Shown: positions 8,119 through 15,732, counted from the stretch's first letter. The stretch is DNA of 27,878 nucleotides from Candidatus Aminicenantes bacterium UBA647 (GCA_002299555.1 DBOL01000010.1:1-27878); one strand, 5' to 3'. Numbers and translations are program-made. Notes: generated by a model from the letters alone, not told the origin.

Positions 8119-8147
8119 AGTATATTAGCAGGTATGGTTTTTGTCAA
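8119..8147 (-). promoter_or_regulatory. Consensus sigma-70 promoter of ftsK-kdsA-kdsD-kdsC
   Basis: On the minus strand TTGACA (8142-8147), an exact 17-base spacer and TATACT (8119-8124) match the consensus in 11 of 12 positions. The expected start point is near 8112. The mRNA would be leaderless if translation begins at ATG 8110, or have a ~20-base leader carrying AAAGGA if it begins at GTG 8092. Confidence 0.78.
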
Positions 8148-8165
8148 GAAACAGCAATAGCAACT

Positions 8166-9188
8166 CTATTCCCAATCCAGTATGACTTTTCCACAATTAC
8201 CCTCTTCCATGATCCTGAAACCCTCCAGGAAATCGCTCACATTGAATCGGTGAGTTACTATTGGAGTTATATCAAGCCCTGAGAGTATCATCTGTTCCAT
8301 TTTGTACCAGGTTTCAAACATTTCTCTTCCATAAATTCCCTTTAGATGGAGCGCTTTGAATATTATTTTATCCCACTCCACATGTGTACTTTCAGGGAGG
8401 ATTCCTAAAAGGGATATTTTAGACCCGTTGTACATATTTTCTATCATTTCATTAAATGCAGCAGGAGCTCCGGACATTTCCAACCCGATATCAAATCCAA
8501 CCATCTCAAGTTCTTTAACAACATCAGAAATTCTCTCTTTCATAGGATTCAAGACTCTGGTCGCACCCATTTTCTTTGCGATCCCAAGCCTGTATTCACT
8601 TATGTCTGAAACGACTATATTTCGTGCACCTGAAAACCTGCAAACGGCAACAGCCATATTCCCTATCAGTCCGGCTCCGGTGATCAGCACATCTTCACCT
8701 ACAACCGGAAAAGAGAGTGCCGCATGGGTAGCATTACCAAATGGATCGAATATTGATGCCACTTCATCACTTATTTTTTCGTTAAGCTTTATTACATTTG
8801 ATGATGGGACAACAACATATTCAGCAAATGATCCGTCTCTGTGAACTCCGATGCCGATCGTGTTCTCACAAACATGCTTTTTTCCTCTTCTACAATTTCT
8901 GCAATGGCCACAGGCTATATGTCCTTCTCCGGTTACACGTTCCCCAACTTCAAAGTTTGTTACGCCGGTTCCAATTTCAGCAATTGTCCCTACATATTCA
9001 TGTCCTATTGTCATAGGAGTTTTAATCGTCTTCTGAGACCATTCATCCCACATGTAAATATGGAGATCAGTTCCACAGATTGCTGTCTTTTTTATTTTTA
9101 TCAGGACATCATTTACACCATAATCGGGAATATCAACATCTTCCATCCAAAGACCTTTTTCGGATCTCTTTTTTACCAATGCCTTCAT
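8166..9188 (-). CDS. tdh: L-threonine 3-dehydrogenase
   Basis: Oxidises L-threonine with NAD+ to 2-amino-3-ketobutyrate, feeding glycine and acetyl-CoA. It is a 340-residue zinc-dependent medium-chain dehydrogenase. Catalytic zinc ligands are Cys38 (ICGTDLH), His63 and Glu64 (GHEYVG); structural zinc cysteines are at 93, 96, 99 and 107. These spacings match, from memory, the E. coli enzyme, which has 341 residues. The Rossmann motif GAGLIGNMAV lies near 176, and VSDISEYRL gives the NAD-type acidic residue. The partner kbl (2-amino-3-ketobutyrate ligase) is not adjacent. A GGAGG Shine-Dalgarno and a good promoter precede it. It is followed by the ftsK promoter on the same strand, so it is probably monocistronic. 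Confidence 0.95.
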   Translation of the reverse strand: MKALVKKRSEKGLWMEDVDIPDYGVNDVLIKIKKTAICGTDLHIYMWDEWSQKTIKTPMTIGHEYVGTIAEIGTGVTNFEVGERVTGEGHIACGHCRNCRRGKKHVCENTIGIGVHRDGSFAEYVVVPSSNVIKLNEKISDEVASIFDPFGNATHAALSFPVVGEDVLITGAGLIGNMAVAVCRFSGARNIVVSDISEYRLGIAKKMGATRVLNPMKERISDVVKELEMVGFDIGLEMSGAPAAFNEMIENMYNGSKISLLGILPESTHVEWDKIIFKALHLKGIYGREMFETWYKMEQMILSGLDITPIVTHRFNVSDFLEGFRIMEEGNCGKVILDWE

Positions 9189-9204
9189 TTTCGCCTCCGG
9201 GATA

Positions 9205-9233
9205 ATTTTAAATTACGATCACATTTATTTCAA
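9205..9233 (-). promoter_or_regulatory. Sigma-70 promoter of tdh
   Basis: Minus strand TTGAAA (9228-9233), a 17-base spacer and TAAAAT (9205-9210). The start point would be near 9198, giving a leader of roughly ten bases that contains the GGAGG ribosome site at 9194-9198, just before the ATG. Confidence 0.6.
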
Positions 9234-9274
9234 GATTATCAGTGAAAAAATTAATTAAATTCAGAAAGGAGACA

Positions 9275-9316
9275 ATGCTTAACGTAATACTTGATATTCC
9301 TACGAAGAAAATATAA
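9275..9316 (+). CDS. Possible 13-residue leader peptide upstream of the nhaC-type gene
   Basis: An ATG preceded by AAAGGAG (spacer three bases) opens a 13-codon frame reading MLNVILDIPTKKI, closed by TAA. It ends 22 bases before the antiporter ATG and lies in a different reading frame. It could be a translated leader that tunes expression of the transporter, or a chance ORF beside a fortuitous ribosome site. The peptide has no recognisable function. The short Shine-Dalgarno spacing argues for caution. Confidence 0.3.
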   Translation: MLNVILDIPTKKI

Positions 9317-9338
9317 TATTACTAATTCGGAGATACCC

Positions 9339-11198
9339 ATGAAAAGAACTGTCATTATGTTTATTCTTGTTATTATCACATCACTAAGTATATATTCTGC
9401 TGAGACAAGAGGCCCTTCGCTCCCTGATATGGTTTTCAAAGGTCAAAAGATCGATCTCACGAAAGTCGAAGGGATCATTGATATCAAAGTCGATGGAAAA
9501 CCAACAGGATCAAGATCGTTTGTTATCGAGAAAACCGGATCTATCAAGATAGTAATTACCACAGAGAGTGGAACATATGATTATTCCATCCATTCTATCC
9601 CAGGCATTCTTACTATAATCCCACCGATCCTCGCAATAATTCTAGCCATGATATTTAAAGAGGTCGTTACAGCATTATTCTTAGGTGTATTTGCCGGAGC
9701 CCTTCTCCTCAATAATTTTAATATCCTGAAATCATTTTTTAACGTCATAGATAAATACATTATAAATGCAATTGCAGATCATGATCGTGCTTCTATAGTT
9801 ATCTTTACCCTTTTGCTGGGAGGAATGGTAGGGGTCATCACAAAGACAGGTGGATTCAAAGGAATAGTTGATGCACTATCCAATAAAGTAAATTCTGCGA
9901 AATCCACACAAATGTATACCTGGCTAATGGGTATTTTTATATTCTTTGACGATTATACAAACACTTTGATAGTTGGGAACACTATGCGCCCACTAACTGA
10001 CAAATGGAAAATTTCCAGAGAAAAGCTTTCATATATTGTAGATTCAACTGCAGCGCCAATGGTATCAATTGCATTGATTTCAACCTGGATCGGGTTTGAA
10101 ATATCATTGATCAACCAATCACTGGAGGCTTACAACGTTGATTTTGATGCATATTCACTTTTACTGTCTTCTATACCCTTACGGTATTACTCAATACTAT
10201 CACTGTTCTTTGTATTCCTGATCTTCACAACTAAAAAAGATTTCGGGCCGATGCTTAAAGCAGAAAGGAGAGCAAAGAAAGGATTATTGCTGAGTGAGAA
10301 AGCGATTCCACTTTCTGATTTCGAATCTTCCGGACTAGCTCCTTCTAAATTTGTCACACCGAAGTGGTATAGCGGGATCATCCCTATAATTACGGTTATA
10401 CTGGTAACATTTATAGGATTGTATTATTCAGGGAAAATAGCCCTCGGAGCAGCGAACAACCCGCTTGCACAAAAATCATTCTTTGGAATTTTCTTTTCAG
10501 GGTCAGTATTAAAAGATCTGGGTGCAATAGTCTCCTCAGCAGATTCTTTCAGAGTCCTGCTATGGGCTTCTCTAATGGGAGTTTTATCTGCCATGACAAT
10601 AGCAATAATCCGGAAAATCCTGAAGCTGAGAGAGGCAATAGGTTCAATGGTACAGGGTATGAAATCGATGATGATGGCCATATTGATACTGATAATGGCG
10701 TGGTCACTCGGAGTCGTCCTTGTTGAACTGAAAACTGCAGATTATCTTGTTTCACTTCTATCATCCAATCTTGATTACCACCTTTTTCCTGCAATAGTAT
10801 TCATTTTTTCTGCAGCAATCTCATTTTCTACAGGCACTTCATGGGGAACTATCAGTATAATGTATCCTCTTGTAATACCTATTACGATAGGCCTTCTTGC
10901 AAATTCACCTGATCTTAAGCATTTCCTGGTATTGACAATATCATCAGTTCTGGCAGGATCTGTCTTCGGTGATCATTGCTCTCCGATCTCCGATACAACT
11001 ATTATGAGTTCAATGGCCTCTTCCTGCGATCATATTGACCATGTTAAAACTCAGATCCCCTATTCACTCACAATTGCCGGAGTTGCCCTCTTTGGTGGAA
11101 TTATACCATTCTCATTCGGACTACCTTATGGAGTAACAGCAATTATTACTGTGTCATTCTTAGTTCTTATAGTTCACCTGTTTGGAAAGAAGATCTGA
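9339..11198 (+). CDS. NhaC-family Na+/H+ antiporter with N-terminal signal peptide and extra domain
   Basis: A 619-residue polytopic membrane protein. The ATG at 9339 is chosen over an upstream in-frame TTG (9291) because GGAG lies six bases before it and because the protein then opens with a clean signal peptide (MKRTVIMFILVIITSLSIYSAE). Residues ~22-85 form a small polar beta-rich segment, probably exported. From ~88 onward about eleven hydrophobic segments follow. The C-terminal signature GSVFGDHCSPISDTTIMSS...CDHIDHVKTQIPY is diagnostic of the NhaC-type antiporter family, which exchanges Na+ for H+ across the inner membrane. Substrate choice within the family varies (some carry amino acids or malate/lactate), so ion specificity is inferred. 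Its 3' end overlaps the convergent Nramp remnant by 25 bases. Confidence 0.87.
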   Translation: MKRTVIMFILVIITSLSIYSAETRGPSLPDMVFKGQKIDLTKVEGIIDIKVDGKPTGSRSFVIEKTGSIKIVITTESGTYDYSIHSIPGILTIIPPILAIILAMIFKEVVTALFLGVFAGALLLNNFNILKSFFNVIDKYIINAIADHDRASIVIFTLLLGGMVGVITKTGGFKGIVDALSNKVNSAKSTQMYTWLMGIFIFFDDYTNTLIVGNTMRPLTDKWKISREKLSYIVDSTAAPMVSIALISTWIGFEISLINQSLEAYNVDFDAYSLLLSSIPLRYYSILSLFFVFLIFTTKKDFGPMLKAERRAKKGLLLSEKAIPLSDFESSGLAPSKFVTPKWYSGIIPIITVILVTFIGLYYSGKIALGAANNPLAQKSFFGIFFSGSVLKDLGAIVSSADSFRVLLWASLMGVLSAMTIAIIRKILKLREAIGSMVQGMKSMMMAILILIMAWSLGVVLVELKTADYLVSLLSSNLDYHLFPAIVFIFSAAISFSTGTSWGTISIMYPLVIPITIGLLANSPDLKHFLVLTISSVLAGSVFGDHCSPISDTTIMSSMASSCDHIDHVKTQIPYSLTIAGVALFGGIIPFSFGLPYGVTAIITVSFLVLIVHLFGKKI

Positions 11199-11761
11199 CA
11201 ATTTACATGATGAAACGGAAATACAGATCCCGCTCTTACTTTCAAACCAAACTCACCGATCGCTGCTGAAAATGCTACAATTGTTGTAATAGTAAGTAGA
11301 ACAATTATTACTTTCATGAACCTGTCGAGAACGGAATACTTGCCGATATAAAGGATCAGCATGGACAATAACAATATAAGTATAGAAAAAACCATAGGAG
11401 AGAAGAGATCATTCGCAACCCATGATACAAGTCCTGCTGTAACGATTGTCACCGCTGCCTGGATCGTAAACATAGTAGCAAAAGTAAGGATCAGATAAAG
11501 AATAAAATAAAACTTCCCCAGATCCTTATAACCGCTTATAAGTGATCTTCCTGTTGACGCAGCATATCTGGTCCCATATTCAAAGAAAGGATACTTGAAA
11601 ATATTTGCAAGTATTATTATCCACAAAAGAGCAAAACCATATTCGGCACCTGCTCTTGTAGATTGAACAAGGTGTGAAACCCCTATTGCCGCACCTGCCC
11701 AGAGTATTCCGGGACCAAAATTTTTCAGTTGTAAAGGGGAAATGCTCTTTTTAAATTTCAT
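11174..11761 (-). pseudogene. Truncated Nramp-family metal transporter (N-terminal half only)
   Basis: The 195-residue frame begins like a complete Nramp-type transporter (GPGILWAGAAIGVSHLVQ, RAGAEYGFALLW, then four to five membrane segments) but stops at less than half the ~400 residues normal for the family. Family-like sequence runs to about residue 180; the last ~20 residues (FPFHHVNCQIFFPNR) look like read-through into the 3' end of the antiporter gene, which overlaps it by 25 bases on the other strand. The metal-binding DPGN of helix 1 in classical Nramp proteins is absent; the matching place reads GVSHLVQ, so even the intact ancestor belonged to a divergent branch. The start has no Shine-Dalgarno. 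It is most likely a broken gene left by a deletion. Confidence 0.72.
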
Positions 11762-11775
11762 ATCTGTTGTTAAAT

Positions 11776-11804
11776 ATTTTAATACAGGTCATAAAAATCT
11801 TCAA
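11776..11804 (-). promoter_or_regulatory. Putative promoter of the Nramp remnant
   Basis: Minus strand TTGAAG (11799-11804), a 17-base spacer and TAAAAT (11776-11781), fourteen bases before the ATG. Its -35 box shares five bases with the -35 of the opposing cysC promoter, so RNA polymerase could probably occupy only one at a time. Confidence 0.45.
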
Positions 11805-11828
11805 TGAAACTGAATTATGTGGTATTAT
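11800..11828 (+). promoter_or_regulatory. Putative promoter of cysC
   Basis: TTCAAT (11800-11805), a 17-base spacer and TATTAT (11823-11828). The expected start near 11835 gives a leader of about 27 bases carrying AGGAGG directly before the ATG at 11862. The -35 overlaps that of the divergent promoter. Confidence 0.4.
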
Positions 11829-11861
11829 TCACTTTCAATATTCATATATCCAGGAGGAATA

Positions 11862-12467
11862 ATGGCTGAACAGAAAGCAACAAATGTAGTGTGGCATGAA
11901 CACTTAGTAAAAAGAGAGGATAGAGAGAAACTTCTTAACCAGAAAGGTACACTTCTTTGGTTTACAGGATTATCAGCAAGTGGGAAATCCACAATTGCTA
12001 ACGAGGTTGCCTCCAGGCTCTTCAAATCCGGTAAGCTCACTTATGTGCTTGATGGAGACAATGTAAGGCATGGCCTTAATAAGAATCTCGGTTTCTCACC
12101 AGAGGACAGAGAAGAGAATATCAGAAGAATCTCTGAGGTAGGGAATCTTTTTGTTGATTCAGGAATTATCACAACAACCGCGTTCATATCTCCCTATAGA
12201 AAAGACAGAGACTATGCAAGAGAGATCCTTGGAGAAGGACGCTTTATAGAGATCTTTGTAAAGGCATCTATCGATACATGCGAAGCGAGAGATCCAAAAG
12301 GCCTGTATAAAAAAGCAAAGAGTGGAGAGATCAAGGAATTCACCGGTATATCTGCTCCATACGAAGAACCAATGAATGCTGAGATCGTCCTTGATGCAGA
12401 TACACAAACCATTGAAGAAGAGGTTGAAGCTGTTATCAATTATCTCAGGGAAAATAAAGTAGTATAA
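11862..12467 (+). CDS. cysC: Adenylylsulfate (APS) kinase
   Basis: Phosphorylates adenosine 5'-phosphosulfate with ATP to give PAPS, the donor for sulfate reduction or for sulfotransferases. It has 201 residues, the usual length. The P-loop GLSASGKS is at 36-43, LDGDNVRHGLNKNLGFSPEDREENIRR covers the APS-binding segment, and the acceptor serine lies in AFISPYRKDR (Ser110). The lid region and the KEFTGISAPYEEP motif are present. The start at 11862 is fixed by AGGAGG six bases upstream; an in-frame ATG at 11817 would overlap the promoter. No ATP sulfurylase (cysD/cysN or sat) and no PAPS reductase are nearby, so its role is open: assimilation genes elsewhere, or sulfation of surface glycans. 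Confidence 0.95.
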   Translation: MAEQKATNVVWHEHLVKREDREKLLNQKGTLLWFTGLSASGKSTIANEVASRLFKSGKLTYVLDGDNVRHGLNKNLGFSPEDREENIRRISEVGNLFVDSGIITTTAFISPYRKDRDYAREILGEGRFIEIFVKASIDTCEARDPKGLYKKAKSGEIKEFTGISAPYEEPMNAEIVLDADTQTIEEEVEAVINYLRENKVV

Positions 12468-12560
12468 AAAAAATATTTATTATTTTGTTGTTGAAATTTC
12501 AACAAATGCATATTACCTTATAAGTGTTGATTGTGTATCAACTTTAGTTTACTTCCATTA

Positions 12561-12596
12561 AAAAGCACAGGAATAAATACCCTGTGCTTTTTTTTT
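12561..12596. terminator. Bidirectional intrinsic terminator between cysC and the small membrane ORF
   Basis: An 11-bp stem, AAAAGCACAGG (12561-12571) with CCTGTGCTTTT (12581-12591), encloses a 9-base loop and is followed by a T run to 12596. On the opposite strand the same stem is followed by five Ts. It therefore can end both cysC from the left and the minus-strand ORF whose stop codon begins at 12597. Confidence 0.88.
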
Positions 12597-12777
12597 ATCC
12601 AAATATATTTGAGATCACCTGGTAAATGAATGCAGCGAGAAGTGAGAAAAGATAAATATAGAATACGATATTGAAAACAGTTCCTGCAGAACGGAATATG
12701 TTACTTTTTTTAATCCTTTTCCTGAAAAGGTACAAAACGATCAAGATTAAAAATAGTACTACAAATTTTATTCTCAT
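12595..12777 (-). CDS. Small membrane protein of unknown function
   Basis: A 60-residue ORF that I do not recognise. It has a hydrophobic helix at residues ~4-18, a strongly basic turn (FRKRIKKS, ~18-25) and a second hydrophobic stretch at ~33-57, giving a two-helix hairpin with the basic loop probably cytoplasmic. Its stop codon lies directly at the bidirectional terminator, as expected for a real transcript end. Against it, no Shine-Dalgarno and no clear promoter are visible upstream. It stands alone between cysC and the divergent methyltransferase operon. Confidence 0.45.
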   Translation of the reverse strand: MRIKFVVLFLILIVLYLFRKRIKKSNIFRSAGTVFNIVFYIYLFSLLAAFIYQVISNIFG

Positions 12778-12850
12778 TAACTAATACTAATTCATTTAAC
12801 AAAAATTTAAAATATCGATCTTATCCCTGAATTTCCGGATATACTTTTTG

Positions 12851-12879
12851 TTGACATTAATATTACATTTTTCTATACT
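12851..12879 (+). promoter_or_regulatory. Consensus promoter of the corrinoid methyltransfer operon
   Basis: A perfect TTGACA (12851-12856), an exact 17-base spacer and TATACT (12874-12879). The start near 12886 gives a leader of about 34 bases that holds AAGGAG (12908-12913). The leader is too short for a cobalamin or SAM riboswitch, so control is either constitutive or by a protein not seen here. Confidence 0.82.
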
Positions 12880-12919
12880 TTTTTTGACTTATCATTTCCT
12901 CACTTAAAAGGAGCGGAAT

Positions 12920-14386
12920 ATGAACATCAGACCACAGGTTAGATTCTTAAGTGATCAGCTCATTGAAAAGATCCTTGATGAATCCAGAGATATCTTATGT
13001 AAACTTGGAACAAAGATCCACAACGAAGGCATTCTGGAGATGTTATCCGGATTCGGGGCTAAAGTAGACAGGACCACAAATAATGTTATTTACACCCAGG
13101 AAATAATCGATAAAGCTTTGAGTACTGTTCCTTCATCGTTTAAACTTTATGACACTTCAGGAGAAGAGACTCATGACTTCTGTGATAACAATGTTTATTT
13201 TACTCCGGGTTCTGCAGCATTAAATATTCTTGATTCTGAAACCGGTGAGATAAGAAGACCGGGAACATCTGATTACATAAAATATGTAAAACTGGTCTCT
13301 TCTCTGGATAATATTACATCCCAGAGCACTGCTTTAGTTCCTGACGATATTCATGAAAAGATTTCAGACAGCTATCGTCTCTATCTGAGTTTAATGTATG
13401 GGAAAAAACCGGTAGTCACCGGGACTTTCACCGTAGATGCATTCAACGTTATGCGTGAGATGCAAATTATGGTCCGAGGAGATAGTAAAAATCTAAAAGA
13501 GAAGCCTCTCACTGTTTTCTCATGCTGTCCTACATCACCCCTGAAATGGAGTGATGTTACTTCGCAAAATGTTATAGACTGTGGTGAGAACAGGATCCCG
13601 ATCGAATTCATCGCAATGCCATTAACCGGATTTATCTCGCCTGTGACAATTACTGGAACACTCGTTGCCCACACTGCAGAAACACTCAGCGGAATAGTTA
13701 TCAGTCAGCTTGCAAATCCGGGAGCTCCCCTGCTCTACGGAGGATCACCTGCAGCATTTGATATAAGATATGAGACAACTCCAATGGGTGCAGTCGAGAC
13801 TCAAATGATAGACTGTGCATATAATGAAATCGGGAAATATCTTGGTATTCCTACTCAGGCTTATATATCGCTGAGTGATTCAAAGAGACTTGATGCACAG
13901 GCAGGACTTGAATCTGCTATGGGTGCAACGCTGGCAGTCTTATCAGGAATTAACAGCATTTCCGGGCCGGGAATGCTTGATTTCGAGAATTGCCAAAGCC
14001 TTGAAAAACTTGTTGTCGACAACGAAATATGTGGAATGACATTGAGAATGGCAAAAGGAATTGTCCCGAGAGAAGACTTTCCGGCACTCCCTCATTTTCA
14101 GGAATTGCTTAAGGAGAACCATCTCCTCATATCAGATCATACGAGAAAATATTTAAAAGATGAACACTATTTCCCGGGAAAGGTCATTGACAGGGCAAAC
14201 CTTTCAAGATGGCAGTCGGAGGGAAGCCTGACTCTTAAAGAGAGAGCAAAAAGTGAAGTGGATAAACACATTGCCAACTATACTCCTACCGATCTTCCTG
14301 AGGAAGTTAAAAAAGGATTAACAGGGTTAATGATCACAGAATCAAAAAAACATGGGATGGATTCACTTCCTGAACAAAACGTATGA
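12920..14386 (+). CDS. MttB-family methyltransferase without pyrrolysine
   Basis: A member of the trimethylamine methyltransferase (MttB) family, 488 residues, a TIM-barrel enzyme that moves a methyl group from a methylated amine to a corrinoid protein. Recognisable stretches are NIRPQVRFLSDQLIEKI at the N-terminus, GTKIHNEGILEMLSGFGAKV, LYGGSPAAFDIRYETTPMGAVE and ISGPGMLDFENC...EKLVVDNEICG near the C-terminal third. The frame has no internal TAG and TAG ends other genes here, so it is a pyrrolysine-free homologue. Characterised members of that group use quaternary amines such as glycine betaine, proline betaine or carnitine rather than trimethylamine. It opens a four-gene operon; AAGGAG lies six bases upstream. 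The exact substrate is not readable from the sequence. Confidence 0.92.
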   Translation: MNIRPQVRFLSDQLIEKILDESRDILCKLGTKIHNEGILEMLSGFGAKVDRTTNNVIYTQEIIDKALSTVPSSFKLYDTSGEETHDFCDNNVYFTPGSAALNILDSETGEIRRPGTSDYIKYVKLVSSLDNITSQSTALVPDDIHEKISDSYRLYLSLMYGKKPVVTGTFTVDAFNVMREMQIMVRGDSKNLKEKPLTVFSCCPTSPLKWSDVTSQNVIDCGENRIPIEFIAMPLTGFISPVTITGTLVAHTAETLSGIVISQLANPGAPLLYGGSPAAFDIRYETTPMGAVETQMIDCAYNEIGKYLGIPTQAYISLSDSKRLDAQAGLESAMGATLAVLSGINSISGPGMLDFENCQSLEKLVVDNEICGMTLRMAKGIVPREDFPALPHFQELLKENHLLISDHTRKYLKDEHYFPGKVIDRANLSRWQSEGSLTLKERAKSEVDKHIANYTPTDLPEEVKKGLTGLMITESKKHGMDSLPEQNV

Positions 14387-15099
14387 GAGAAATACTAAAA
14401 ATTCCACACGACGCGGTCATTCCGGATGTTGAAGAGGTTATGAAACTTCAGGGAATTCCAAGTGATTCAATACTTCCACCAAAGATCACAGATCTTTATA
14501 AAAGAGCATTTTCAATTTTTATAGAAACCAAGGACCCAAAAGGACTGATTGGCGAAGTATCCGCTACAGATCTTGAAAATATCCTGACGATCGCCGGAGG
14601 AAATATAATAAACTCTGTCATCTCCTCAATGTTCAAAAAAGGCACAAATCTGGCGCTTTTTGTCTTTACACTGGGGACGGAGATATCAGATACAATAAAT
14701 AATCTTTTCGCTAAAAATGAATTTGCTCTTGGTTCTATGTTAGACTCGATCGCTTCGGCATCAGCAGACAGAGGTGGCGAATACGGGGAAAAATTCTTTC
14801 TTAATTATTTGAGAGACTTAGGTTCAGTCTCTCCTGACCATAGGGCTTTAATGTATAGTCCGGGTTATTGTGGCTGGGACATAACCGGACAAAAAAAACT
14901 ATTCCGATATCTAAAACCCGGAGATATAGGAATATCAATAAATGAAAGTTCATTAATGACACCGATAAAATCAATTTCAGGTGTAATTATTTCAGGTAAA
15001 AAAGATATCCACTATCTGAAAGAGGATTTTGATTTCTGCAAAACTTGTACCGGAAAGAATTGCAGAGAAAGGATATTAAGGATAAAAAAGGAGGAATAG
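14383..15099 (+). CDS. Stand-alone methionine-synthase activation-domain protein
   Basis: A 238-residue protein matching the C-terminal SAM-binding reactivation domain of cobalamin-dependent methionine synthase, which re-methylates oxidised cob(II)alamin using an electron donor and SAM. The diagnostic stretch is YSPGYCGWDITGQKKLF (158-174) followed by IGISINESSLMTPIKSISG (182-200). In the canonical RxxxGY SAM motif the Arg position is Met157 here. A C-terminal Cys cluster (Cys219, Cys222, Cys227; CxxCxxxxC) is present and could bind metal. The ATG overlaps the upstream stop (ATGA). By context it keeps the corrinoid protein encoded next active. Such separate activation proteins occur in anaerobes with split MetH systems. 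Confidence 0.85.
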   Translation: MREILKIPHDAVIPDVEEVMKLQGIPSDSILPPKITDLYKRAFSIFIETKDPKGLIGEVSATDLENILTIAGGNIINSVISSMFKKGTNLALFVFTLGTEISDTINNLFAKNEFALGSMLDSIASASADRGGEYGEKFFLNYLRDLGSVSPDHRALMYSPGYCGWDITGQKKLFRYLKPGDIGISINESSLMTPIKSISGVIISGKKDIHYLKEDFDFCKTCTGKNCRERILRIKKEE

Positions 15100-15732
15100 A
15101 TGGACATTATTAATTCCATATCAACACAACTTATCTCAGGTAATGATAAAGATGTAGCTTCAGATACAAAAAAAGCTTTAGATTCGGGAATATCTGCTGA
15201 GACGATACTAAACGATGGCCTGATAATGGGGATGAATATAATCGGTGATAGATTCAGAGATCATGAAGTCTTTCTGCCTGATGTTCTAATGGCCGCAAAA
15301 GCTATGTATGCAGGGATGGAATTGATAAAACCGATACTTATAAAAAGTGGGATTTCATCGAGAGGAAAAATCGTTATCGGGACAATACAGGGAGATCTTC
15401 ATGATATAGGAAAGAATCTGGTTGGAATAATGCTCAAAGGAGCAGGTTATGAGGTTATCGATCTGGGACATGATGTCTCACCTGAGAAATTTGTGGAAGT
15501 AGCAAAAGAGACAGGAGCTACAATTATAGGTATGTCCGCACTTTTAACTACAACAATGGCCAACATGAAGGAAGTTGTCAAAATCCTTAAAAATGAGAAC
15601 CTTGATGGAAAGATAAGGACGATAATTGGTGGGGCACCCGTCTCCGATCAATATGCATCAGATATAGGAGTTGACAAATATAGTTTTGATGCAGGTAATG
15701 CTGTTGACATCGTTAAAGAACTTATGGCGTAA
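15100..15732 (+). CDS. Corrinoid (methyl-carrier) protein, MtbC/MttC-like
   Basis: A 210-residue two-domain cobalamin carrier that shuttles a methyl group between two methyltransferases. An N-terminal four-helix cap (~1-80, with ILNDGLIMGMNIIGDRFRDHEVFLPDVLMAAKAM) precedes a Rossmann-like B12-binding domain. The DxHxxG motif reads DLHDIG, placing the lower axial ligand at His101. Further B12 contacts lie in MSALLTTTM and GGAPVS. It has the usual length for stand-alone methylamine-type carriers. The start follows the upstream stop with no gap and has AAGGAGG five bases before it, the strongest ribosome site in the operon, consistent with a carrier needed in excess over its enzymes. Confidence 0.94.
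   Translation: MDIINSISTQLISGNDKDVASDTKKALDSGISAETILNDGLIMGMNIIGDRFRDHEVFLPDVLMAAKAMYAGMELIKPILIKSGISSRGKIVIGTIQGDLHDIGKNLVGIMLKGAGYEVIDLGHDVSPEKFVEVAKETGATIIGMSALLTTTMANMKEVVKILKNENLDGKIRTIIGGAPVSDQYASDIGVDKYSFDAGNAVDIVKELMA

Noticed and set aside
9291..9338. TTG start extending the antiporter by 16 residues
   Set aside because: It has no ribosome site and would hide the signal peptide that begins at the ATG at 9339, which has GGAG upstream.
12880..12919. Cobalamin or SAM riboswitch upstream of the corrinoid operon
   Set aside because: The leader after the promoter is only about 34 bases, with no room for either fold.
12920..14386. Pyrrolysine-containing MttB
   Set aside because: The frame has no internal TAG, and TAG terminates several other genes in the window (at 234, 3530, 15099 and 22905).
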